Assembly: GCA_022410635.1 (NCBI GenBank)
Contig: JAJVDF010000779.1
Location: 279,649 to 343,648 of the forward strand
Direction of reading: 5' to 3'
Length of the DNA: 64,000 nucleotides
From: Tretioscincus oriximinensis
Taxonomy: Eukaryota > Chordata > Lepidosauria > Squamata > Gymnophthalmidae
Position numbers and translations under genes: made by a program. How positions within the stretch are numbered: the first letter of the stretch is position 1; each line of letters begins with the position of its first letter. Below the pieces are notes generated by a model that saw nothing but the letters and a program-made list of their open reading frames with translations, searched no databases and was not told the DNA's origin. Shown one piece after another: positions 50,290 through 60,899 of the stretch.

Positions 50290-51595
50290 ATGAATGAGTA
50301 ATACTGGCTTCAGTTGATTCAGACTATCTTTTGGAACTAAAGACCAGTAAAGGACTGTGACACTTGCATGAGTGTAGAACTAGGAATTCGGTAAAGCAGA
50401 ATAAAGCACTCGTAGAACTCTTCCTATGTCTCTGCTGCTATAAGATTCTAAGGAATGATTATGGTGCAAAAAGTACTCAAATATGAATGTGGAAAGGATG
50501 TAAGGATGTGTGGCTCCTGCATCCTTTAGTACCATAAAGGAATCCAGTGGACCTTGTCTGCCTTCAGAATATCCTAAAAATGAAAAGAACTGCAAGGCTT
50601 GGTGAGTGGATGGCCCCCAGTGCTGCCTATACCCGCACTTACCCCTTTATGAGACACACCCCATATTTTAGTGGTATTTTTGAGTGGGGGGAGGAAAGTG
50701 CATCCTATATGTTGGAAAAAATAGTAATTTGCAATCTTATAAGTGTTACTTAACTGTGTCATGGTATATATGAAATAGAATAGAGATTTAATTGTGTGTT
50801 GATTAAACTGGCCCTAAATGTCAACTGGATATTGAATTTTAACATTTTTTGTTACTAGGAGATGCATTTGTTTTGTTGAAGCATTTAGTAGTATTTACTA
50901 AACACTTTGAGTGTGGGTCCTTCCTTCCTCTGTCCCAGCCCACTCCAGCATTGCATTTCCAATAACAAAGCATTTGAAGGGAAATGTGAAAATGGTAGAA
51001 AGCGTCAGTGCTCTGGATGCACAATGTTACACTATTTTTTTAAGAGTCTGTTGTCTTCTTCTGCATAAGTAAATTCAGCAGCAAANGCCGGAGGGCCTGT
51101 AACACATGTTCAGGTTTTGTGGCACACTAGAGGATAAAAGCAAGGATGGCAATATCCAGTAATAGAACATTACATCCCACGAGGGATCTTGATTCTTANG
51201 TGTCTCTTTTCCAGTATGTGATCTAATCCATTCACTGTCAAGAGGATTCCCTTCTGTACAGTGCACACCTATTAGTGTACAGATTGTGAGGTTCAAAATA
51301 TTTTCTTGCTAAATTGCTTACTTTGGGTACAAAGCTATGATCTTTTGCTGCTGCTTTGTGTTCAGTGTNAGGTCAGCATCTGCCATACAATTGGGTTGAT
51401 ATATAAAGCATAACAATACAGTTATTAGGATGAATAGAGTTAATATTTGACTTTGTGCTTAGAAGCAGACTAACCTTTTGAATTCTCAGTATTTGCTCAT
51501 ATGTTCTTCCCCTGATACAGATATTTAAAGGCACTTAAATGCAGTAGGAATTAAACCTTGTCTTCTTTACATAACTTTCCCAATATCAAGCACGG
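50290..51595. other. Unassigned stretch
   Basis: No family is recognised. Several N's are present and the frames are short. Confidence 0.45.
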
Positions 51596-51607
51596 ATAGC
51601 TCAATCA

Positions 51608-51932
51608 GGCACNGATATCTCAGTTGCTTAGGAATTCGTCTCTCGCCTGGGAGATGGGGTTTCGAAGCCCTGTGTGGGACGTGGGGAGGGGTGAGCACCT
51701 TCCACTAGCCTGTAGCTCTAGCCAACCCAGCTATTCGAAAGCATGAATTGCAAGAAATTGCAACTGACTGCAAGTAGATACATGGGAACCACCATAGCCT
51801 GGTGGGGAAGATGGAAAGCCTTCGGGCAAAATATAGCCTTCGGGCAAAATATAGCCTTGTAAACCGCTTTGAGTCCCTTTGAAAGGTGAGAAAAGCGGGG
51901 TATAGGAACCAAGTTCTTCTTCTTCTTCTTGG
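51608..51932 (+). mobile_element. SINE-1 copy, full length, plus strand
   Basis: The head is 'GGCACNGATATCTCAGTTGC' (A-box region), the B-box region 'GGGGTTTCGAAGCCCTGTG', the middle 'AGCCTGTAGCTCTAGCCAAC', and the tail 'GAGAAAAGCGGGGTATAGG' then (TTC)5. The segment 'AGCCTTCGGGCAAAATAT' is tandemly doubled at about 51816-51855. A head-like piece, 'CACGGATAGCTCAATCAGG', lies just upstream (51592-51610). Confidence 0.85.
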
Positions 51933-52084
51933 TAGAAAATATTGATATCCAGGTAGAAGGTGCTACCCAGAAGGTCTTATTCAGTGGCCACTGATGGATT
52001 ACTGGGTAGGATGAGTCCAGGTGAAGAGATGAAGAATGTAGAGGCACAAATTCAGAGGGGCAGAATCATCTGAATAGTTTATGG

Positions 52085-52285
52085 TAATTTTTAAAAGTAG
52101 CTGTGTTAATCTGGGTCCAGAATATTTGGGAAGTGGATCTCATAATACTTTTGTGAAAAAACTGGACAGCNTGAGTATTTGTAAATGAATCTACTTCTTC
52201 AAACAAAGGATCTGAAGAAGTAGACTTGCCAATGAAGGCTCATGCTGCCTGTCTTTTTATGGTTAGTCTGTAATAACTTAATTTA
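52085..52285. repeat. Family B foldback copy, diverged left arm
   Basis: The left part 'AGTAGCTGTGTTAATCTGGG' runs to 'GAATCTACTTCTTCA'. The right part 'TCTGAAGAAGTAGACTTGCC' runs to 'CTTTTTATGGTTAGTCTG'. The turnover at 52190-52210 is 'CTACTTCTTCA..TCTGAAGAAGTAG'. Confidence 0.65.
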
Positions 52286-52779
52286 GTAAAATACCCTCAC
52301 GAGGAGGATATTTTGATAAATTATTTTATCAGTTCTTCTGTTAAGACTGTTTCCTCAATCAGTCAAAGTCAATTTAACTAGGCTAGCTAGTCTTCTTTTG
52401 GTGAAAAATAGTAGTTTAACTCTGTTTGTTGTGTATACTTAATGTTGTTTCCTGTTTAATTCTCACAACCAGATCTTGCCCCTATGCCAACAGTTTTGAG
52501 TTCTCATAGAATCTAATGGTTACCAACAGAGTGTTATCAGCACGCATGGAATTCAACAACAATGCAAAGAGAAAAGCAACATTTGTAATGAAAACTGGAA
52601 GAAGAATGTGCCTGAGGTGCCTTTCAGATGAGTTTTTCNTTACATGATAATAGCAAAATTATGGGGAATCTGCCTCACCTAATTGTGGGGATCTAGCAAC
52701 AGTGGCATTAGAAAGGTTTGTTATTATGGTTCCCCCCTTCTCCTATTCTTATGTTGATTCCATAGCACAGTGTCAATGT

Positions 52780-53055
52780 CTTTGATCTATGGAATTCACT
52801 TCCAGGAGAGGTGATGGTAACTAGTAGCCTGGATAGAAAAATTCATAAATGACAGGTGTATCAATAGATATTANGATGGAAAAACAGGCAGTATTCCTGA
52901 AATACCATTTGCAGGGAGTCAGAAACAGGTGAGGGCTTTCCCTTCTTCAGCTTGACACTGCTGTAATGCAACTGGCAAGTCACTGTATGAGTCAGGATGC
53001 TGAACTAGATAGGCTATGGCCCAATTCAGCAGGCTCTTCTTATGTTCCTATGTCC
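52780..53055 (+). mobile_element. CR1-type LINE 3' end
   Basis: 'GATCTATGGAATTCACTTCC', 'GTATTCCTGAAATACCATTT', 'GTCAGGATGCTGAACTAGAT', 'AGGCTCTTCTTATGTTCCTA'. About 40 bp around 'TTTAAGACAGGATTAGACAA' is deleted. Confidence 0.8.
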
Positions 53056-53059
53056 CATC

Positions 53060-53585
53060 TCTACCCATGACAACACCACATGAATATGCCTCATAATTCT
53101 TTGCCTGCCTTTCAAGGANAAAAGGCATGGAGAAGCTGTTTGTTTCTGCTGAATTTATGAAGGAAAAAACAGTATTTGTGACTGGGGAAAAATCCATAAT
53201 AGCCTATAAAATTTCAGGTGTATTTATAAGTAATTTTGTATTCATCAACCTCGTAATAAGGAATTTCTTTGTTCATGTGGAGAAAGGATAAACCAATAAT
53301 CCAGTGCAGTTTATATAACAACCTGTTGTGGCAAATACAACACAAGTTTGGCTTGCAAGCCAGTTATCGGTGCTGCTTGAATGCAGCTAAATGTGTGCGC
53401 TACAGCAGATACGTGATTTACATTGTTATGGAGGTGGTAGACAATGTGTTAATATTGGACACTATGCCCTTATTAAATAAGGAATCAACCTTGGCTCTTA
53501 CCTGAACTCTTGAACTAGCTTTCTGCTGAAAGACTGTCAACTTCCACCTCACTACATAGTAAACAAAACATTTCTATGATGGCTT
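53060..53585. other. Unassigned stretch
   Basis: A 78-codon frame at 53269-53505 (+) is cysteine- and tyrosine-containing but not recognised. No element is seen. Confidence 0.4.
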
Positions 53586-53589
53586 TGAG

Positions 53590-54042
53590 ACAGAGGCTGC
53601 AGGCACATAAGACTTTCCTACTATGGTCTTAGTGACATCATTATTTTTCTACCAAACATGCAAACAGGGTTTTTGAAATGCACCTCAATGCATCAGGAAA
53701 AAAGGTTCAAGCTCCCAGAATTTCCTGATTACTGAATCTTTCAGACATCTTTGCGAAACTGCCCATATTTCAGTTCTTAAATCTTTTTGAGCTACTTGGG
53801 TTAATAAGAGAAGGCAGGATCCCGTGAGAAGATCATGCCCAGAATTTGCTTGCTGGTTATTTAGAGCAGAATTACATACTGAGCATGCTCAATGTTAACT
53901 TCCTGGTTAGTTGGCTCAATCTGTTCTATGTGGATTTAAAGATTTTATAATAGTTTGTTTGCAAAAGGATGAAGGTATGTATGCTGGGCCTCACAATTGG
54001 GTTATTTTAGAACTTGATGTCATTGCATTGTGTGGAGGAGGC
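53590..54042 (+). repeat. Family A (subtype i) copy, uninterrupted
   Basis: It starts 'GGCTGCAGGCACATAAGACT' and runs through 'TTTTTGAAATGCACCTCAAT', 'CATACTGAGCATGCTCAATG', 'TAACTTCCTGGTTAGTTGGC' to 'CATTGCATTGTGTGG'. It serves as the empty-site reference for the LTR insertion at 5.8 kb. Confidence 0.7.
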
Positions 54043-54044
54043 CA

Positions 54045-54302
54045 GAGAGATTTTTGGTATAGTGGTTAGAGTGTTGAACTCTTATCTGGTAGTCTCCTGC
54101 TTCGATTCCCCACTCCTCCATGAATGCCAGATGAGTGACCTTGAGCTAGTCATAGTTCTTTAGAACTCTCTCAGCTCTACCTACGTCACAGGGTATTTGT
54201 TGTGGAGAAAGCATCAAAAGCTATATGTGCCGCCCTTTGGTTGGCCGCCCTGAGACCTTTGGGTATAGAACGGGATATAAATATAAATGAATAAATAAAT
54301 GT
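54045..54302 (+). mobile_element. SINE-2 copy, full length
   Basis: 'GGTATAGTGGTTAGAGTG' (A-box region), 'CTTCGATTCCCCACTCCTCC' (B-box region), 'GAGTGACCTTGAGCTAGTCA', 'GCCGCCCTTTGGTTGGCCGC', 'CCTGAGACCTTTGGGTATAG' and an (AAAT)n tail. This is the best SINE-2 copy in the window. Its last 50 bp match the L2 3' end consensus seen here, the usual sign of a SINE using L2 machinery. Confidence 0.85.
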
Positions 54303-54427
54303 GAAGCAAATCTTCAATCATGTGATAAAAGAATTTCTACCCTCACACTGGCTGATGCAACCTATCACTCTATGCAGCTTTGTTGGAACTTCAAAAATGG
54401 GACATTTGTAGTATTTCACCAAAATCC

Positions 54428-54600
54428 TAGTCCAGCAAGGGGGCTAGTAGCACTTTAGAGATTAACAGTAGAAAAGTAGGTGGCATTGACATTAGCTTTN
54501 GTAGACACGTGTACTTCTTCACATTTGTCCCTTAGCATCTGAAGAAGTTGAAGTGGACTTTCTACTAGACTAACATGGGTTTTTCTCTGAAGTNGACCAA
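54428..54600. repeat. Family B foldback copy, right arm shortened
   Basis: 'CAGCAAGGGGGCTAGTAGCA', 'AGTAGGTGGCATTGACATT', 'GTAGACACGTGTACTTCTTC' and then 'GCATCTGAAGAAG' go directly to 'GTGGACTTTCTACTAGACTA'. Most of the second arm is lost. Confidence 0.7.
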
Positions 54601-55139
54601 AATCCTATTCACCTATAACTTTGGAGATTGAAAAAATAGTGATGTCAACTGTCCCTTGTGTGATTTCTGACCCTAATCCAGAAATCTAGTTCAGGAAGGA
54701 CTTCTCTGTCACATGCTAATGCATGTGGTATGGAAGGAATTGGAAAATGGCCATGCCTTGAGGGCATTTTTACCTTTACCTACATGGTAGTTTGTCCTCC
54801 CCTTTTAGCAAACAAAAGCATTATGTAAGAAAAACTTCATTTTAGACTAATCTCTAAGTTGATCCCTTGGAAACAGGGCAACTGTGGACATTTCTGACAT
54901 TTATGCCAGTGGCACTTATGCCATCAAGCGGCTTTCGCACTGATGTTGGAAGGCATTCTTCTCCTTTCACATTTTGAAACAAACTTTACAAGGACTTTCT
55001 AGTCCAACAGGCTCTTGGCTAGGAACTGAATTGCCTTTCGCTTTCCTGGAGACTATACGTGGTTTAATTTAATTCCTGCTGCCTCACATTATAACTAATA
55101 TATAAGCCAAAAATTCCCCTCTTTGAAGCCAGTGTTCTA

Positions 55140-55250
55140 TTTTTAATTGTTCTACATTAAACTGCTTTATGGGTTTTTTATTGTGATCAGTCATGAAACC
55201 TTCAGATATAAGGTGGAACATAAATGTAATCAAATAAATAAAAAAAAGTT
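55140..55250 (+). mobile_element. L2/SINE-type 3' tail
   Basis: 'CTTCAGATATAAGGTGGAAC' followed by 'ATAAATGTAATCAAATAAAT' is the L2-like terminal sequence. No body is recognised upstream. Confidence 0.4.
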
Positions 55251-55254
55251 GTAG

Positions 55255-55780
55255 ATTTTTATATCTCATGTAAGCTGCTTGAAGAACATGAATATTCTGA
55301 ACAAAAAAAGTATTGTAAATTAATTGAATATCGTTTTTACCAGAAAATGTGTTGAATTAATCTGATTTAAAATGCACAGTAGCCCAGAGGCTGGAAGCCC
55401 CTGGAAGAATAGTGTTTCCAGGGGCGTCTGAACGTGTATCCCTATCTACCCATAGACCACCTCCCCACCACCACAGCAAGCTCCCTCTGAGGCCCCATGT
55501 ACCTCATGTGGCAGGAAGCAAAGCCGTAATTTTGGCCTTGATTTGTTTCAGGACAGGATAAAACCCTTCTCCTGTCAACTAGTCAGATTAGAGCATGTGC
55601 AACCAGCAGGAAAGGGTGTTGATGGTTTTCCACCTCCCAGTGGTCTCAAAGCCAAGACTCAAAGTATTTTTTTAGCACTGAGCAGAGACAAGGAGGGCCT
55701 GATTTGTGTCCTTCCGCTATCCAGTACCAAGGCTGGTACCCCCCTCATCCTTCCTTTGCAAAAGGACTATATCCTGATTT
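55255..55780. other. Unassigned stretch
   Basis: Nothing is recognised. A 108-codon frame at 55543-55869 (+) runs into the family-A copy and is not protein-like. Confidence 0.4.
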
Positions 55781-55809
55781 TTCACGATAGCTCATTTTTC
55801 TGCCTTCAT

Positions 55810-56090
55810 TTCAGACCACAATGTAATTCNCTAAAAAACTTTGTGGGGCCTTTCATTGTGGGAAAGTGATAATTCTCACAAGACTTTGAGGCTAGCTGTA
55901 AANGTTCATTGCTCTCGGCTCACAGAGAATGCTGGGAATTGTGGTAAGACAAGCACAGCAATGACTTATGGGAAATGCCATGCACTGAGAATACAAGGAA
56001 ATGTAATGGGAAAACAGGAAACCACGTGGANTATAGAANGATGAGTGGGGACCCAATCANAAATGGGTTATTTCAGATGTAGNATAAATT
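55810..56090 (+). repeat. Family A (subtype ii) copy
   Basis: 'CTCACAAGACTTTGAGGCTA', 'GTTCATTGCTCTCGGCTCAC' and 'GAGAATGCTGGGAATTGTGG', followed by 'AGCACAGCAATGACTTATGG'. It matches 1060-1170 and 57465-57565 in the same orientation. Confidence 0.65.
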
Positions 56091-56094
56091 CTGG

Positions 56095-57250
56095 AATAAA
56101 ACAGAATATGAGGAGGGATCCACAGTCCTTCTGCTGGGGAATGCTATCTGTTGCTGTGACTGTAGCTTTGGAGCTGATATGAAGCTAGCTGACTACCATT
56201 CAGAAAGCAGTAGCCCCTTTTGCAGTTGATCAGTAGGGAAGTGGGTTAACCACAACATGGAGAGCTCTGCTGCATACCCCTTCTACTCCAATTCATCTTG
56301 CTTCATGGNGATCCACATCACTAAGGCTAATCAAGATTGAACTAATTTAGATTGAGTGCAACAGATCTAATAAGGTATGTACATAATTGGCCAAATTTCA
56401 ATAAGTAGAATTCTGGTACAGATTTTAAGATAAAATCATACAAACCTTCCATTAGTAANATTAGTTGGTAGCTACAGTCCAGTGATATTTTAGCTACATT
56501 CCATTATGAACTTTTTGTTTTTTGGAATATATTTGCTCTTTTTTTTTACAGTTTGCTATCATTTTCTGCTCTTTTGCTTGCACATATGTATTTGTACATG
56601 CACGTGCATGCACACGCACCACAAACACACACTGAAACAAGATTCTTAGAAAGTCTTCTCTATTTCTTATTGTTATTCTNCTCATAAATTTGTTCTGCTT
56701 TGTTTCAAGCAAGTACATTTTGGACCACCATTGATTTACATGGTGCTTGGACTGCACTACTAACAACAAAATTAATTCCATTTTTTTATGGCAAGGTGTT
56801 TTTTCCCCTTTGATTTCAATTATCTGTTTTAAAATCAAAGCCAAAGTCTCTCTGAAAAGCTTCCTGTTTGAAAGCACCAGCTACCTGACCTATAAAAGAG
56901 GTTTTGTCTGACTGCAGGAATTAGCCCTGAGGTTGTTTACAGTACATGTTCAAGCTTTCCTTTTGAAATATAAATTGGAAAGAGAAGGGTGAAAAGGATG
57001 ACATTATCTTATTCCACCTCCCACTTATTTTCATGTGTCAAAGAATGCTTTTCCCCTTGTTTTGAAATGGCTGAGATATTTGGACAGAAAGATTACTCTG
57101 CCTTTAAAAGGGAACTTCTTGAATTTTGTGACATTTCGGACACAGTTCATACTTGATCCTATAATTTTGGTTTATANGGGATTCGGCTGCATTGGTGCCA
57201 ATGACATAAAGTTTACTCAGCCTTTTCAGGGTTTCCACATTTGCTACAGT
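56095..57250. other. Unassigned stretch
   Basis: A short CA/GC-rich run, 'GCACGTGCATGCACACGCAC', lies at 56600. The 127-codon minus frame 56494-56877 is Lys-rich and not recognised. Confidence 0.4.
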
Positions 57251-57289
57251 TTCAGAACGTGATCCACACGTTCTATTCCCTGTGCTTTG

Positions 57290-57640
57290 GAGGCGATTTT
57301 ACCTTGTGTCCCCCCATGGAACCACTCACATCCAGCATTCCATACGCTCTAAAGGTCTTTATTGCAGAGCAAATGGCCACTGCATATCATGTGATTTAGC
57401 AGCCTCCATTTTGCAAAGTCCAAAAGAAAAGCTNNCACAGAGCTTCAGTATGCAAATTGTAAAGTGCTCATTGTCTCTTGCCTAGTAGAGATTGCCTGGG
57501 AATTATAAGCAGGCTCGCAAAGAATGCTGGGGCTTGTAGTCAGGCCAGCACAGCAATGATTTCTGGGGCTTGTGATGTTACAAGTATTGCCAGGAATTGT
57601 TGAGGACAGAGGCTGCGGACACACACAGGATTTATGTCTG
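57290..57640 (+). repeat. Family A (subtype ii) copy
   Basis: 'GTGCTCATTGTCTCTTGCCT', 'GATTGCCTGGGAATTATAAG' and 'CAGCACAGCAATGATTTCTG', with a terminal-block-like 'GGCTGCGGACACACACAGG' at 57610. Confidence 0.6.
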
Positions 57641-57879
57641 CATGAGAGCTCCTTCTGGACGGTTCCTGCAGATGGAATCGCGGGTTGTCAGTGATGCAGT
57701 CGCTACAAACCTGCATTCTTCCCGGTTTACTGAGAGCTGAGTGCTCAGATGGAGGAGCCCACCTGAAATCTGAGTTTTCCCCTGCATCTGCCATGCGCTG
57801 ATGAGGTTCTGCATGCATGGCAATGCAGGAGGGGAGACAACTGATGTGGAAGGCAGGTAAGTCTCACATGCCATATTCA

Positions 57880-58436
57880 GGCAACCCAAAACCGGGACGG
57901 GGTGGGGTGGGGTGCGCGCGCATGCGCACATACGGACGCTTGTAGCAAGACAGGCAAAATCTCTGCCTGTCTCACCACAAGCGTCCGTGTGTGCGCACGC
58001 GCGCATGCGTGCCTGCTCTTTNGCTGGTGGCGGGATTTCGCCCTGCTCTCGCCACCAACTCGCCTGCAGCAGCGGAGCAAAAACGCTTGGGTTTGTGAGA
58101 GGAGAACAGAGCTGCCCTCCTGTCACAAACCCAGGCGTTTCTCCTCTCCTAGAGGCGAGTTGGCGGCGAGAGCAGGGCAAAACCCCCCCTCCAGTCAAGG
58201 AGCAGCTACTCGGCACGCTCCGAAGTCCCTTCCTGGACCCCGGAAAGCGTTGCGCGCGCTGCGGCCATCAGCTCTGACGGCTGCTTTTCCTTTAAAATCC
58301 CGCCTTTTTACATTCCCTGACGCAGCATCGGGGAATGTAAAAAGCCGGGATTTTAGCTTAAAACCCGGAGGGGACTATATTTTAGTCCCCAAAACCGGGT
58401 TTGTCCCGGTTTACTGGGACGTATGGCAACCCTACC
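57880..58436. mobile_element. CpG-dense multi-hairpin element (unknown family)
   Basis: Four consecutive inverted repeats fill about 550 bp: 57913-58008, 58031-58187, 58292-58355 and 58360-58402. The right end reads '...GGGACGTATGGCAACCCTA'. The left end has 'TGCCATATTC' and 'AAAACCGGGAC', which partly mirror it. CpG and GC content stand far above the surroundings. There is no plausible protein; the long frames here reflect the lack of AT-rich stops. The 'AAAACCCGG...GGGGAC' words recall the hairpin MITEs, so a distant relation is possible but unproven. Confidence 0.7.
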
Positions 58437-58639
58437 TCTTCCGCACCTTATCGCAACACATGCAGACGGACAGGCAGCTCCTTAAATCCTGGAATCCACC
58501 TTTTAGCTCCCATGTGTCTGTAGCTAGAGAGGGAGCTGTGGGGAAGACTGAAGGTAAATGGGGACATACTTGTAAATATGTTGCCTCTTTTTATTAAAAA
58601 AAAAAAGTAATTTAAAACTTGTAGTTGGATAGCAGCCTT

Positions 58640-59115
58640 AGAGTTACCACATTAATTCGGGTACGGTGTGCCGGCCCTTTAATTGCTGCCACATTTCCTC
58701 TGAAAACAGCTCATTAGTTGGAAAGCATTGCATACCTAACCTGAAAGATGGCACTGCTTGCTGTCATGTTTGTGGGTGGGGCTTGCGTAGGAAGCAGGAA
58801 TAAGCCCACTTTTGCAACACAGTTTCATTGCACATTGCCAGCTGGATGGTGTAGCAAGGAGACAGATTCTTCCTCCTCCTTATGGAACCCTCCCCCAAAT
58901 ATGGCAGCGAGCACCACCGTCCTTTGGAGTAGGTATGCAGTGCTACTTTCAGAGGGATTTAGCACATTTAAAAAGCTCCCCAACGGAAGGGAATTTGCAT
59001 TTCCTTTCCCCCCAGGGCACTGTTTTGGGCAAGAACATAGTGGCCGTTAAAAGAACTAAGAGTACGTCCCCAGATTTCACGTGGTAGTCCTTCCACATAT
59101 GTGCAAGTTCTTTAG
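58640..59115. other. Unassigned stretch
   Basis: No recurring family is seen. The frames of 91-100 codons at 58748-59087 overlap in two registers and are not recognised. Confidence 0.4.
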
Positions 59116-59119
59116 AATT

Positions 59120-59350
59120 ATGAGCTTGATTTTACTGATATCAATGTGGCCTATAAAGGGAAGGGAAACGGGCTGCATCCAGACAGGGTTAATAATCTGA
59201 TTGAAAGTCGAATTTCTACTGCATTTGCCTCACCAGGTTGCTATATAAACCAGCAGATTGTGGGTTTTAAAGCTAATTACCTGGATTTTGACTCACCAGG
59301 AAAACAACTGTTGAACCACTTATTAGGGTTATTAGTCAAACTATATTAAT
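59120..59350 (+). repeat. Family D copy 1
   Basis: 'GCATTTGCCTCACCAGGTTG', 'CTATATAAACCAGCAGATTG', 'TGGGTTTTAAAGCTAATTAC' and 'GACTCACCAGGAAAACAACT' line up in order with 60260-60370. Confidence 0.6.
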
Positions 59351-60185
59351 GAGATGCATTAAAACTAGTTGATCCCAGTACAGGGTCCCTTTATTGAAAA
59401 TCTAAAAAATACTAAAAATATTTAACGCAATGCAAGCAGAAAAAAAGTGAAAACAATGTCAACAATGTCCAGTTGAAGAAAAGTAGCCAATCACTAGTCG
59501 ATAAACTTTAGCTGGTTTTGGAGAGGTTAGAAAGACTGAGGAGGTCAGAAATTAAAAATCATCATCATCATCATCACCAATATAAGCCTGTTTGCAGGAT
59601 TTTCCTCCCTCTCTGCCTCTTCCTTCTGCCAGTGTACCCCCTCCGCTATTCCACACTCCTATTGCCCCCCCTCCTCTCCTTCCTCCTCCTTTTTTATTTA
59701 CTCCCAAATGTCTTTGCTTTTGAACACCTAGGCAGGCTGAAGCTGGGGCCAGAAGAGATCACTCATATCTTCTTTCTATCCCAGTGTGCTCTAGACTTAG
59801 GCCATTTCTGTTCTGGGCCGATTTGGTCTGGTCCATGGCATGATCCCTGAGGAACCAGTTGATCTGGCACCTGGCATGCTCTTGAAACATTATGCTTCTC
59901 TGACTAAACAATGGTCTTTCACTTCATTAAAACATGAAATATAAAGAGAGAAGGGAAGGAAGTCCAGGAGGGTTGGAGGGTGAGGAAGGAGGACAAGAGA
60001 GCAAGGGTAAAGGTTGGGGTGTTGAAAAACCAGCAATTTTGTGGTCCTGGGTGTGGCAGGGGCAATGTCTAGGTCCCCAGGGTCGGGGGAGAGAGTATGG
60101 CCTTTAAGTTATTGATCTGATTTTGTATGCTCTATTATCAAGAAAAGGGCCAAAGATAGAAAAATGAAGCAGGCATATCTACAGT
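59345..60185. other. Unassigned stretch between family D copies
   Basis: A (CAT)n run lies at 59560-59575 and a T/C-rich stretch at 59600-59700. A purine-rich run (59945-60010) is also present. No element is recognised. Confidence 0.4.
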
Positions 60186-60189
60186 TGTT

Positions 60190-60655
60190 GTTATAGTTTG
60201 ATTCAATTGAGTCAAGTTTCATTATGTCCAGACAGTGTCAGTAATCCATTTGAATTTTGAATTTGTGTTGTATTTACCTCACAGATTATTATATAAACTG
60301 GTAGATTGTGAATTGTAAAACCAATTGTCTAGATTATCAGTTTTCCAGGAAAACTCACTGTCAAATCAGTGTGTGGTGTAATTATGGGAAAGCTTTGATG
60401 TTTGAACAGTTTTGATGGGAAACTGCAAGGGTGAAAGTCAAGGGAATCAGAGATTAACAGCAAATGACCTAATACTTCCTCTTGACAAACACCAAACAAA
60501 ATGGCTGACAGGAGAATGTGGCACATGTATGTAAAATCTCACATGTCAGGAAGTGATAGAATGATAAAACTGGAATAGTCTGTGGCACAATAAACCAGAA
60601 AAACAATTAACCAGATTATTGGGAAATTCCAAAATAAACAAGACACGCCTCCATG
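60190..60655 (+). repeat. Family D copy 2
   Basis: 'GTATTTACCTCACAGATTAT', 'TATATAAACTGGTAGATTGT', 'GAATTGTAAAACCAATTGTC' and 'TTCCAGGAAAACTCACTG', then 'AATTAACCAGATTATTGGG' (compare 32740-32790). The unit is at least 450 bp. There is no ORF and the class is unknown. Confidence 0.55.
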
Positions 60656-60744
60656 AACAAGAAACTTCAGCAAAATGTGATAGCCTATAATGCGCTTTTC
60701 TTTAGCCCTCTATCACCTTTCCTTAAGATAATCTATTTCTTCAT

Positions 60745-60890
60745 GTTCTAGGTTCTGGCTACACCTTTAATCTTAAATCTTTTTCAATCATGAAGAATGA
60801 GTTTAATCTAGTGGGGTTTTTTTGTAATGGACTAATCCCATTCTTCAGAACTGAACGAAGTTTAAAAGTAAAGGTGTGATCAGCCCCATG
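60745..60890. repeat. Family E foldback
   Basis: 'GGCTACACCTTTAATCTTAA' and 'GTTTAAAAGTAAAGGTGTGA' with 'TCAGCC' are inverted ends. Inner pieces 'CATGAAGAATGAGTTTAATC' and 'ACTAATCCCATTCTTCAG' also pair. Related sequence lies at 63285-63405 and perhaps 33090-33185. Confidence 0.55.
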
Positions 60891-60899
60891 TTTTTTGCA

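Noticed and set aside
57902..58597. 231-codon open frame
   Set aside because: It runs through GC-rich palindromes that lack AT-rich stop codons. Other frames on both strands are equally open, and no domain is visible.
58748..59087. Two overlapping frames of 91-100 codons
   Set aside because: They lie in different registers over the same sequence with no recognisable motif. Neither has supporting context.
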